Assembly (NCBI GenBank): GCA_011800805.1
Contig: MPNW01000387.1
Coordinates: forward strand, 1-57,500
From: Hirudo medicinalis
Lineage: Eukaryota; Annelida; Clitellata; Hirudinida; Hirudinidae
Length of the DNA stretch: 57,500 nucleotides
Direction of reading: 5' to 3'
Position 1 is the first letter of the stretch; each line of letters opens with the position of its first letter. The translations under genes were made by a program, and so were the position numbers. Positions 37,118-49,600 of this stretch are shown here, in pieces. A model generated the notes under the pieces. The model did no database searches. It worked only from the letters and a program-made list of their open reading frames with translations, and was not told the DNA's origin.

Positions 37118-40100
37118 TTATTCTTCCTGCTCGTCTGGCTTCAGGAAGTGGAGCTTTCCGTTCCTGACCTCGACCTTGACCCCTGCCTTCTTCAGCTCCT
37201 GCGAAACGTCTGCCACCCTCTCGAGCTTGAGGTCGGAGATGAACTTTCTGTTCTCCTCGTTGTCCTCGCAGAGGTTATTTATGGTGAAGAGAGCCCACTG
37301 CTGGATTGCTGGATGGTTATTGGTTGGAATTTTAATGAGGGGGAAATGTTAATGATGACATAATTATGTGCAATGTAATTTACATTTTGGTGAAGCCATA
37401 GACGAATGGCCTCGTGGTGTACAAGGCGATGCCGATAGAAAGGCGACTAGGTCGGTACTCGCAGCACGAACGAGTGTTTGTGCGCACGAGAACAGTTCCA
37501 TGATTGTTATTATGATTGTTAATAGACTCAAATAATTGTTTTGGAATAAAGTAACAAACCGTAACAAACGTAAGCACGTGTTCAATGACGTTGTTGCGCG
37601 TCACGGTGTTGCGCAACACGTCTGGCAGAATTAAATGCTACAGCGGCCAAAAACGCCCAAAAAAGTAAGGAAATAAAGCCGCGAACAATTACTAATGGCT
37701 GTGGACCGTGAAGCTGTGCACATGGTGCTACACAAATTAATTGTTATTATTGTTATTATTATTATCATCATCATCATTATTATCACTATTATTATTAATA
37801 TTATTACTATTAATTATTCCTTTGATGTGAATATTACTATTATTATTATTATTATTATTATTAATATTATTATTATCTATTCGTGCTACACAAATTAACT
37901 ATTATTATTGTTATCATTATCATCATCATTATTATCACTATTATTATTAATATTATTACTATTAATTATTCCTTTAATGTGATTATTACTATTATTATTT
38001 TTTTTATTATTATTATTTATTAAGTCGACGACGTTTTGACTAACTCGGGCAGTTTGCATCGATGGTGGTCATGTTCAGGATGAGATTGAAACCACCGCTA
38101 CCTCTCATCTGCACGGATTCAAAAGGAATTAAACAAATTTGGATCAAACAAATAAATATGAGTTTAAAATGTTTGAATTACAAAAATATAATTAATTACA
38201 AAAGTATATTAACTAATACTTAATTAATGTAATGAATATGTAATAATACTATTTTTGTTAAATGCTTATATTTATATAAATACATTGAGTAATAGTAATA
38301 ATATAGCAATGAAAAAGTAAATATTATAATTACTAAACAATATTACTATTATTATTATTATTATTATTATTATCATCATAAAAAAAAGTAAGAGGAAGAA
38401 GATCAAGAATAACTAGAAAGCAATCGGTCTCCACTGACCAAATCCTGGTGCTCCTTGTTCCTGTAGACGAGGTTCGAGATCAACCTGATGAGGTCTCGTC
38501 TGATCTCCGACAGAAGAATCGTCTCCTCCTTGGCCAGGTTGTCCTTCTGTTTGGAGGCAGACTGGAGAACGTTCAGGAGGTCTGTCGGCAGGAGCAGGTG
38601 AATTAGCAGTACAGATAAATGAACATTAACGAAAGGGATCGATTGAGTGATGGTCGATGAAGTTGAACCTCCAACCTGTGGATTGGCTCAGGAGTGATGT
38701 TGTATGCTTCATTCCATTTAGACTATGGAAGCATGATGATGTTTGGCTCAAGAAGTCCAGGAGGGGATGAGTGCAGTTCTTTAATGAGTTATTATTATTA
38801 TTATTATTATCATTATCATTACCATTATCATTATTATGTAATTATTAAAATTGGTCATTGGCATTAACCATCGCAGGTGATAAAACTGTTCATGTTATCA
38901 TTACCGTTATCATTTTCATTTTAATCTGTTTGTTTGCAATGTGTTTAGCCAATCTTTTGAGTGCTTTACTTTTGTATCTGAATCAGATGCAAAAGCCTAT
39001 TACTACGGTCGCCCGACCGTTTACGTGCACTACTACCCAAGGCACTTCCCGGTAGTGCAGGCTGGTTTTTGAGCTGACATGTTGCTGACTGTTGCCATCG
39101 CTGTTGCAGGAATGCTAATCTGCATGCCAATCTCATGTCATTCTAATTTTTATAAAGTTACAAAAATCAAAATTCAATTGTAACTAAACATTCAGAGTTG
39201 GCAGAACAAAGTTCAAGAGTTCAAAACCAACTTCGGCATCGGTGACCTGGCCTTCGCCTTTGACGAAGGAAGCCATCCGATCGGACAGCTCGAGGCAGAG
39301 GAAGTCGAGATTCGATTGGTGGCAGATATTCACGAGGTTATGTTTGGGCTCCGTCGATTGGTCGATGATAAATTCACATTCTGAGGCAAGGACTTCGACA
39401 GTGAAGATCCTAAAAAATGCAAAATTTATAATAAGATCAAATTATAATTAATTATTATAAATTTTGTTGATCAATCATTGCATTGCACGTGTTATTGTCG
39501 CAGTTACCTTGTCGTTGCATTGAAATCACTGTTTATATTTTGTCATGATTGATATTGCCATTATTAATCAATTTATTGTTATTATTATTATTATTTTATT
39601 TCTTTTTTATCTTTATTATTATTACTATTATTATTATTGCTGTTACTATTATCTGTTATCATCCTTGATTCTTCCAACCTTTCCTTGACCGACATCGATT
39701 TCCAAACCTCCTCCAAGTAGTTTGCGCTTTTCAGCAGCAGCTTGAAGACGAACAGACTGAAAGCAACATTTCATTAATTAACATTAATCAATCATTGCCA
39801 TTGTTTATGTTGACTCATTACTTATGCATATTTCATCGTTAATTATTCATATTTACGAGTTAATTATTCATGCCGACTCATTAATGATTCATATTTATAT
39901 TCGTTCATTATTCATGTCCAGGCACAAAGTTTGTAAAACAACCAACTACTTATTGAATGCTTCTTTACAAATCTCGACATTTTTATTTCAAGGCATTAAC
40001 TGGTTTTGAACAAAAATTTAATCCTAGAGAAAATCATCCATCCAAATTCCCATCATCATCATCATCAGAGAATCACAACAACCTCCATTCTGATTCCATC

Positions 40101-41678
40101 CTTTCTTCACCGTCATCATCGTGAACCAGCGTGGACAAAAGTTTCTGAGTCAGGAGAGCAATGTTACACATGGGACTGTGAAGTTTTAAGTCTGACAGGG
40201 CATCAACAGAATGAACTAGGTTCATGTGGAGGGCTGCAGTGGCATAAACTTTTGATCTTTGATCTTTAACCTCACTGCATATGAACTGTATGGATGTTTC
40301 GAGAGTCAAGTTAAAGATGACTCTTAATATGCATTGCAGGGATGAAATAATTTTGAAATTATTATTTTAATAATCCTTCAATTATTAGTTTTAATAATCT
40401 TTCAATTATTAATTTTAATAATCTTTAAATTAATAGTTTTATTAATCTTTGTCCAACAAGAAAGCAGATAAAATGACAATATCAGATATTCCTAAGGAGG
40501 TGAGATTTTTGGTCGCCTGACATGATGGCATTAAATAAGACTTAATAAGCAATATTCAAACGATTATGATACATTTTAATGTATTAATTATGATACATAC
40601 TAATGAGGCAATTCAACAGAATAACATACATCAACCAGGTTTCCACTGAACATTCTCAGGGATTCCTTTGAATTCGACACGCCCGACGAAGCAAAATTAG
40701 CGACGACCTGCAAGCAGCATCTCGACAGGAACAAGGCTGGTGAGAGTTTCAAAATGATTCCGAATTTGAATGCGAATTTATAATTTAATTAGAAGCGAGA
40801 AATATTACTCGCCTCTTTTAATATATAAAAATGGTTACAATGATAATTTATTAATCCAGTTAATAGGGAAATACCTAACATCATTTCAGAAAGGATTGTA
40901 CATTAAAAAAGTATTTCATTTGCACAAATTGAAAAACCAATCTACAAATCTTAAAGCATACTTTCATTGATCTCGACCTTGAAGATCCCCAAGCATGACA
41001 AAATGTCCCCCAAAGCTTCTTTCAATGCTGCAAGAAAACATCCCAGCCTACAAAATTAGCCATAAAATTGGTTCAATAGATTTTATATTCATCAAGTATA
41101 ATGACATAATCCTTATGGCACCAAAATCATAAATTTAATTCAGGTCAAATAAAACAAAAGATCTTCTCTTTACTTTTTGGAATTGATGTCAGCCATCATG
41201 TTTCCTGCAAAACTGTTTCTGAGCATCTTCAGCACATTTGTGGACATTTGCAGAAGACAGACAACAAATGAAAAATGTTCTTTGATGTTTTCTGATTTTC
41301 TCAAGCATTTCAAACATTTTTCACCTGCTTGCAATAATGCGTCTGCTAGCAAAGAATAGGAGGGTGATCTGTTACGATTTATACGAGACATGTTAATTAA
41401 ATTTTAAAATTTTCAATGCAACACTTTTTCAGCTTTAATTTTAATGACTACTATTATAAATTTAATTTCAATAGTAACCATAATTACTAATTGTGTTTTA
41501 GCTTGTAATGTTTAGACAACAAGACCTACTTCAATCTGCTGTCAGGAGTTAGTAAAAGAAATCGTTTAGAAATGTTTTCCAACTTGCACATGAATTCGTT
41601 ATCACTGCAAAGTAAAACCACATCGCAATCCTCCTTATCGATTCCGAGCTCTTTAAAGTCCGCACACAATATATCCAT
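37118..41678 (-). CDS. ATXN10: Ataxin-10
   Basis: Conserved armadillo-like protein implicated in cytokinesis, cilia and neuron survival in its family. Exons 5' to 3': 41678-41530, 41368-41174, 41047-40978, 40707-40636, 40516-40458, 40274-40083, 39756-39679, 39409-39190, 38581-38439, 38108-38045, 37308-37118. The lengths give about 477 residues, close to human ATXN10 (475). Matching segments: GEKCLKCLRKS, the ESEW motif followed by LFVFKLLLKSANYLEEV, RRDLIRLISNLVYRNKEHQD, and a C-terminal ataxin-10 domain with QQWALFTINNLCEDNEENR. Phases agree except between 39409-39190 (ends phase 0) and 38581-38439 (needs phase 1), so a small exon there is probably unfound. It is transcribed divergently from the KEN-motif gene 392 bp away. 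Confidence 0.88.
37727..38015. repeat. Tandem duplication, unit about 155 bp, of microsatellite-containing DNA
   Basis: Both copies start with GTGCTACACAAATTAA and end in TTAATTATTCCTTT(G/A)ATGTGA after matching internal ATT/ATC arrays. They lie in the ATXN10 intron before the last exon and differ by a few substitutions, so the duplication is recent relative to microsatellite turnover. Confidence 0.8.
38955..39075 (-). mobile_element. Possible diverged SINE fragment in an ATXN10 intron
   Basis: On the minus strand CCAGCCTGCACTACCGGGAA resembles the post-B-box segment of the SINE copy at 22682, and ACTCAAAAGATTGG also occurs beside the copy at 20652. No intact A or B box was found. Confidence 0.35.
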
Positions 41679-42070
41679 CGCTGATCGATTAAAAGTGAAC
41701 TCGGAAAGTTATGAAAGCTCGGTTGAAATGGCATTAATACAATATTTTTATTGGGCTTCAACAATTATTTTTATATTATTATATTTAGAAAATAAATGTA
41801 TATTGAATTTTTAATATAATATTTTGCACAATTTTATCAATTTAAAGTGGATCGGCGCGCCAGGAACTTCACTTTTAAACATCACGTCAAACGCCTATCT
41901 CGTAACCATCAAAACAAAAACCATCCTATCGATCAACTACATCCATGACAAAATCTCTATAAATACTATAATTTTTATTTAAACACAAAATTAATAGTCT
42001 AAATAATAATTATTAAACATTTTCTACAAAAGTGCACCTATCTCCATGGTAAAGGATCAATCGTAAGACC
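41679..42070. promoter_or_regulatory. Shared promoter region between divergent ATXN10 and KEN-motif genes
   Basis: The start codons are 392 bp apart and diverge. The interval has no microsatellite or recognised exon. It contains AATAAATG and AT-rich runs but no clear TATA box. Bidirectional use is inferred. Confidence 0.45.
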
Positions 42071-43192
42071 ATGTTCACGGTGGACGCCCCTTCTCCATCG
42101 GCCAATCTCCCGAAGCCCGGACTTTGTGCTTCGCGAGAAACAGGCTCCAAATCTCGCAGAAGCACAGCCCGCAACAAATCGATACCTCTTAAGGAGACAG
42201 GGAAGACATCAATATGGAACAAATTACCGGGTATTGCAGAGTACAAAAAACAGTCAAAGAATAAGAAAAGAGGCGAAACTGTTGATATGTCAAAAAACAT
42301 GAAAGAATGCGAATATGAAAGGACGATTTTTTCGAAGGCCAACGTCGACGAACCTTCCAACATGAAAACGTGTCAAGGTCGTTTCGTGAAACGCATCCAC
42401 TCTGCCAGTCCGTATCGCGACCTTAGTGACAAGGAGAACAGGGAGTCGAGCGATGTCATTTTCTCGAAAGAAACTTATCACACCCCTCCCTTCGACGTAG
42501 AAGTCCTATCCGATTATATAATCGAGGTGCTGCTAGACAATAAACTGTGCTACGATATCGACAGCGAATCCATTCCTGGTCTCAGCAAGAACTATAGAAT
42601 CTCAGGCGAAGAGCTGCAGACATTGTTGGTGATTATTTCGGATAAACTCTTCTCGAGCGAAGTCAAAGACAGTTCCTCTCCCGCGAGGTTGATAAAAAGG
42701 TCCAAGTCGCTACGTGGAAATTCGAAACAGCGAACAACGCCACACAACTACTCCGGTGCCATCAAGAAGACATTTAGGGCTAGCACGCTCCCAGGAGGTA
42801 AAGAGAGATTCTGTTTCTATTCAAAGCTCGAATGTCCACGCAACGTCGGACAGCCTAAGAAACTGTACGCGAAAGTTCGAACGATCAATCAAGTCAGCAG
42901 CACTAGGGCAAATATATTTGATGGAGCAAACGAAAGAATCGATTCTCCAGCCTTCAAACTGAGACGGAGCATCGAAAAGGCCATGCTAGTGAAGCAAAAG
43001 CTCACCAAGGTCAAAGAAGAACTTCAACTGACTTTCGAGGCGGCAGAGAGGCGTTCCAAACTACGGGAGATAAACAACTACTTAACGAAAATTAGTACAT
43101 TGCTAACGAGTACTTCACTCAAAAGAAGGCCAAAAAAGGTTTGCGCTAAACCTGTGCTCCTTCGGGAACCTAGGCACGAGCAAAGACAGTAA
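42071..43192 (+). CDS. Intronless basic protein with a KEN motif, unknown function (373 aa)
   Basis: A single uninterrupted frame of 374 codons in a region where every other gene is heavily spliced. The ATG at 42071 is the first in frame. The protein is Ser/Lys/Arg-rich and mostly disordered-looking. A KEN motif (residues about 121-123, in LSDKENRESS) follows SASPYRD, in the style of an anaphase-promoting-complex degron. A less basic, possibly folded stretch at about residues 140-200 contains VLSDYIIEVLLDNKLCYDI and LQTLLVIISDKLF. A predicted helical/coiled-coil segment occupies about residues 298-345 (IEKAMLVKQKLTKVKEELQ). No family was recognised. It could be a cell-cycle or centrosome protein, or an old retrocopy. 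Confidence 0.7.
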   Translation: MFTVDAPSPSANLPKPGLCASRETGSKSRRSTARNKSIPLKETGKTSIWNKLPGIAEYKKQSKNKKRGETVDMSKNMKECEYERTIFSKANVDEPSNMKTCQGRFVKRIHSASPYRDLSDKENRESSDVIFSKETYHTPPFDVEVLSDYIIEVLLDNKLCYDIDSESIPGLSKNYRISGEELQTLLVIISDKLFSSEVKDSSSPARLIKRSKSLRGNSKQRTTPHNYSGAIKKTFRASTLPGGKERFCFYSKLECPRNVGQPKKLYAKVRTINQVSSTRANIFDGANERIDSPAFKLRRSIEKAMLVKQKLTKVKEELQLTFEAAERRSKLREINNYLTKISTLLTSTSLKRRPKKVCAKPVLLREPRHEQRQ

Positions 43193-43649
43193 ATGTTGCT
43201 CAATGAACTATACGCTCCAATGAATCGTCATCTCCGTTCACCAAACAGTGTCTTAGTACATTGTACATTTGCTCATCTTCATTTTCATCGAATAGTGTTC
43301 ACCGGGTTGAGAATTATTGAAATTTGTATCGTGATTTTGGTACTTAAAAGATCATTTTAGATTTCTCTAAAAGATGGTATCAGAGCGTGTCTCGCAGCTG
43401 TTGAGTTACTAATAATACGAACGGTCGAACAATTTAAATATTTAACGAAACACTCGCGATAACGAAACAAAATATAATTTTGAACCACTATATTTTCATT
43501 TGAAATAATCGAACATCATGAACTTCACCCTTTAATCAAATTTCGGTAGGAACCCTGCATGAGCATACAAAAATGAGTCAAAACGTTGAACGAGCCTCGC
43601 TAAAGTAAAAAACGATGCTGCAATGTACCGAGTCAATCGATCGTTTTCG
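43193..43649. other. Convergent 3' interval between KEN-motif and CCDC162-like genes
   Basis: AT-rich, with no recognised exon, repeat or clear AATAAA in either transcribed orientation. Confidence 0.5.
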
Positions 43650-46600
43650 TTATAAAAAGGAAGACTTATAAAAGTTTGACGACGGTCTCAAATATTTTAA
43701 AGAATCCTTGTTCGTATTTTGCTTCGTCTTTCCTCCAAAATGATTCGCCGACTTAGCTCTCACTAGAGAATGCTGACTGGGAGGACCGCGATTGTTGAAT
43801 ATCTGATCGGCAATCAGAGTCGTTACCTGAATTTGAGTCTAAATAAAAAATAAAATAGATTTACGTAAATAATAAAGCTACTTTTTATATTAAGTCCAAC
43901 AAATATGTACTAATACTTAGGGTTATTTAGCGTAATTATAAGTACAAGAAGCTCACCACAAAATCAAAATCAATTTATAAATAAAAGCAATGAAAAAACT
44001 TACTGAATTTCGCCCTGACAGCGAAAGATTTATGACAGATTTTTCTTCTGAATTTTGTTGCGCTGAAAGACGACCCCCTCCGCTACGGCGGACGAACGCC
44101 GATTTGCAACGCAGAGTCGTCTGCTTAGCAGATTCTCTTGGCTTCTTGGCTGACATGGAGGAGCAGAGACCAGGGGCTGGAGACCTCTTCGATGCTGTTT
44201 TTGGGTCAAATTCGAGTAAGTTTCATTTTGTTTTCTCAATGTTTGATTAAAATTTACCCCAAGTCGCCACTTCGCCATTAGAATCACCCAGTGTCTGAAA
44301 TGTTTAGAGCTTATTCTGAATATGCTTCGAAAAAGTGAAATCGAGATCTAATGTAAACCCGACCTGCATCTCTCCCAGAAGTCTGTTGACCTCTTGAAAT
44401 GCATCAAGTTTTAAGGTCCTTTCTCTTTTCAGTTTTCTTCTGGCATCCTCAACATCCTTCTTAAGTCTTTCCTCAGCCAGAGCCTTCAGACCCATGGTCT
44501 TCTGAAGGTCTTCAGTCAGATGTGCCACTAAATCATCTTTGGTTCCAACCTCTGCATTCTGTAATATCAGTTTAAAACAATCAGATTTTGGGCTCAAAAA
44601 GAAATGAAATTTGTCTCACCAATTCCTTGATTTTGTTGATGCAAGCTTCCTCAACTTGTTTAACTGATTGGATTTTTTGTTCCAAGGTATGGGATTTTAC
44701 AGATTTGTCTTTTGTCTATAGTTTCATAGATTAGAACATAAATCAATGAAATGTTTTAGTGTTTAAGTACCAATAAGAATTTTTTTTGTAAATCAAGTAG
44801 TCATGGAAGTGCTGAAAGATTTTAAAAATAAATGCAAAGTGAAAAATGTTGAATTTAGAACAAAATCAGCAGCAAAAAAGAGATAACAAAAGCCAGTGAC
44901 TTTACTATGCAACCAAGATACAAAGCATGGAAACCAACCTTCTGCTGAGTGATGAAATTCAAGACATTTTTATGTATTGAGATTTGGAGGAAAGTTATCA
45001 TCATGGTCTATCATCAATTAATGCAAAACAATCTAGTAATGATCTAATGTTCTAATCTAATATCTTAGGCAACCTTTTCAAAATCGCAGAAACTACAATC
45101 TGATGTTATCTTTAGATTGGCTAGAAATAGGCACGGATATGCAATAGTCGGTTAGCTGTTCAAAAGGTTCACATGGCATGGTAATAAATGCCAAACCAAT
45201 AACATTAACTAGGGGTTTGAAGGACACACTACATCTTCTAGCCAAACATTTTCAAATCCTTGCAGCCCTTAAAACTTTAAGTCACAAACCTCTTTATCGA
45301 GAGTCTTCTTGACAGTTTCATGCTCATTTCTTAAAATGGCATAGGACTTCCTCAAGGCAGACAGTTGTTCTTTGAGAATGAATTTCTCTTTCTCAAAGGA
45401 ATCAATCAACTTTGCCTTGTCTCTCAATGAGATCTCTATTGTCTTTCTCAGATCTTCCAGCTGGTAGGGAATGAGTGTGATTTTCAAAATACTATTGGGA
45501 AATGTTAAAAATAAATAAATATTTTCATTAATAATAATAATAATAATAACAAGAGTATGTTCATTTATAAAGCGCCATAAGCACGTGCTTCAGGGGTTAA
45601 CATTACTATATGTGGTAATCAAGCTTATGCTGCACTGTACATTAGCATTTCTAGATTTATGTTTACATTTGTTTACAAACCAAAACAAAGATCACTAGCC
45701 TTCTAATGATATGTGGTTTGCTTACCTTCTGCTTTGTCTTGTTCTCGGCACAGAAGAGTTTCCAGAAGTTAAAAGCCCTCAGAAGATGGCATTTCATCTC
45801 AACCTCAGCATTCTGCCTCTGCACCTCTTTCAGTTGTTCAGTCATTTCTAGACATTTTTGCTGTTGCTGCTGGCTGTTAGGATCAGCATCTGGTGGGAGA
45901 GAATGTAGTCAATAATGTTAATATCAATGTTAATGTTTTTTTTTTATAGCTATTGTGCTGCATTTAATGAATTTGTTTAATCATGATAATGATAGTATCA
46001 TTGTTGTTGTTATTATTATTATGTCAGTTACAATATCTTCTTGCAAGATAAAATCATAGAAGCCTATGTTAAACCTATTCTAAGAGACATCCTCAGTGAG
46101 AGACGTGCCAGTCCATCCACAGCCTCTTTCCTTGCCTCGTTGATTTGACAGAAGACGTTGTTGCAATACTGAAGTCTATGTGAAACTTTGGCATTTACAA
46201 TTTCATTTGTTATTACCAGTTAACAGATAGCATACACCTACAGCCATCTTTATCAACTTCATCATAACATTCGAAGCAACCAATGCCATTGTCTGCAAAC
46301 ATTAAAAAACATTGCTATGATCACAAACCTGTGCTGATTGTACAGCCTCTCAGAAGCCAGTAGCGAGGCCACAACCCTCTTCAAAGAAGCTTCATATTCC
46401 TTCGAGACCCTCTCTCTCACTTCATCATCTCTCCTCTTCATCTTGAACTCCAGCTCTGTAACTCTGTGTCTGAGGGCACCGACCTCCAATGCCACGTCCC
46501 CAAATTTGTCTGCCATCTTGCAGACCATTTCTGTTTCCCTACCCTCCTCTTCTATGGAGAGCCTCTTCTTCAGCTGTTCATTTTCCTTGCAAACGTTATG

Positions 46601-49600
46601 TTGAAATGTAAAAACATTGAAATACAAACATCAATTCATGACATAATCTGAGAAATATAATTTCGAATTTATTAAGCATAATTTAAACAAAATTGAATTA
46701 TAAAAATTCAACCATACGGTTTCTCAAGTTCAATTTCACACCTGCTCGAGATGTTGAATCCTGGCCAAGTACAAGGCCATGGTCTTGCTGTGAAGTCTTG
46801 AGCAGCTGTTGTCGATATGAACGTTGAACAGTCAGTGATTTTCCAAACAAGAAGGTATATTAATATTAATTATTAGTAGATTAGTTTTTCACGAATTTAT
46901 TCGTGAATAAATTACTAATAAATAACAGGCTACTTAATTATAATAAAATTAATACCAGTTACCTGTCCTCCATACCAAGCACTGCAGATGTAAGATTCTT
47001 CTGTGACTCCCGATACGTCGACCTCTTTATGACCATGAAGTTGTTCGAACCCAAAACACGCCCGATCATTGAAAGTGAAACGTCATTTACTGACTTTGCC
47101 TTTTCTTGGCGTTTTGTCTCCTCGTCGATGTCAACAAACGAATCGCCTTCAACACCATTCACGACACCATCGTCTTCGCTGTCGTGATTTGTTTCACCAT
47201 TCACCCGTTGATTGAGATTCCCTCCACCATTTAGAATATGATGATTTTCGACTCCGTTCGATTCGATCGATGGAATTGAGTCGCTTGTGATCAACAGATC
47301 CATGTTCTTTCTGGCATCTACTTCCAGATTTTTCGTGAAGATTCTGAGAAGTTTGGAAATGTGGAGCATGCTTGCTTCTTCCAGCTCAGGTGTTTCATCC
47401 ATCCTTTCAGTGGACTGGACGAATAATGTCATTTAGATGATTTACCTCCGTCCAGAATAATGATGTCATTAATTTTGTTTCTTAATTAGTTTATTTAGTA
47501 AAATAGTTAGATTAGATTAAATTAAAATGGAGGACGAAGGCAACCGCACGAATTTCAATGTCTTTGAATATTCATAGATTTATATAATTTCTGATTAAAT
47601 CTTGTCTGAAACTAACCCATGCTTGTTCTCGAAGATGAACCTCATTACTGACATTAGCATCTAGAGCCCCATCCTTCACTGGTCCCCAAAATTCCCTCCC
47701 CATGATGATGGATGTTTCTCTCTTCATGATCTTCCTTGATTGGTCCATCATTTGAAACTCGATGTCCTCCAGCAGTCTGGTTATCTGAATGATTGTTGAT
47801 ATCACATTTGATGATCTCTAGGAAGCATCATGGGCTTTAATTATTTCATTTTGGTTGATAGATTTGACTTACTGATTGAATTGATTGGATTGTCAAGACT
47901 TTATTTTGTTGATTTATTTATTTGCTCAAGCACAATGACTCTAGTTTGATCATTGCACAATTCAGAAGCAAGCCATGTTTAGTTTGAACACATATGATCA
48001 TAATTCTAACCCGTTTCTCCATAAATTCTGTCGTCGTCATCACTTCCTTTACTTCGGCATAAGCATCATCGTCAACATCTCTGATGTCATCGTTTCCACA
48101 AATGATTTCTCTGACATCACAATCATCATCATCATCTCCAACATCACGAGGATCAGACGAACAGGGGACCTTCTCTTTCAAGGCGCTCGTGAGAAGTGGT
48201 TCGAGGATGTCCCTTTTGTAAGCATTCCTGGATTAATTAAATGGTTTAAATAAAAAATTTAATGATAAATGGTTGAAAATCACAAATGTATTATCTAACT
48301 TTGAACACCAATCAAAGCATTGGCAAGGCAGTAATATTAGTTATAGTTAATAGTTAAGTAAAATAAATAATTGCACTGCAATGTAGTTATATTCTTGGGC
48401 ATCAGTGACCTCAGGGATGGAGGCTTTCACTTTCATGCAGTTCTATTAAATTTCTGGCTTGCATGAGTTTCTATCACTTAATTAAATAACCATTATTATT
48501 ATTATTATTATTATTAATATGGCCACAAGCAGAATTAACTTGTAAGAGCAGTTTTACTAATGTTCTTTGTCGATGATGTAGTACTTCGAATCTGCTTTGA
48601 CCAACCTGACAAGATCAGTTCGACTGTTTCTATTGAACCTCGTATCCGTCCAGAGCCTCTTGACTTTCTGCAATTGATTCATCAACTGCAGGAATCTTTT
48701 CATTTCAGCACGAGTCTCGATTGGAGACGTCCTATTTGTCGTCCATCCTCCAGAGGTTGGATCTGAAGTGGGTAGACGTATTGCCCAGAAGGCTAACCCA
48801 TTAGTAACTTGTAATAATACCGACACTACAGATTACGTATTCGTGTTCACTTAACTACGGTAAAAAGATGGCTTAGATATCCCAGATATTGGCAATACTT
48901 CACCTTGCATGGTTAAGGAGGCTTCCTCCTCCCCTTCTACAATTGGCAGGGGAGTGGCTGGCATGGCCTTCTTATTCTGATTTGTTGGTTGGTTGGTCAA
49001 TGGACTGCTAGCAATATCTTGCAATGCAAGTGATAACGAGGTGAACTCTGCATTTGTCAACTTTCTGTCAGATAAAATTTAGTTAATATTATTACATTAG
49101 TGACATTTATAATATAATACATTATCATAATTAATTCCTAGTTTCATCATCACATCCCCACAATCAGCATGTCAACCAACATTTCTTCGTCGGTGAAACC
49201 TGCAAAGCAGAGGTGCACAAGGTCCTTTATCGTCGGCCAAACAAAAGGATTGGAATTTGGAGAACTGAAAACAAAAGATAGTGATGAAAATAATGGTGGT
49301 CACTGGTGATGAGATGTTGGTGGCAAAGTTGATGGGTTGATAATGATGAATTGTCTATTGGATAAATTGCAGTGACTTGTTTTGATGGTGGCAGGGATGA
49401 TAGTAATGATGATTATTATGGTGATACTGATGATCTTACTCATCCTTCATCGTCATCAAGGCATTTCTCCAGGGGTAAATCTTGAAGGCTGCAGAATCGG
49501 AGTCGGCAACGATGTCGGGAAGAGGTAGGAATGTGCAATCCATGTGAAGTGACGACGATAATGATGATATTCCAAGTTCATGAAGGACTTGATTTTTCAG

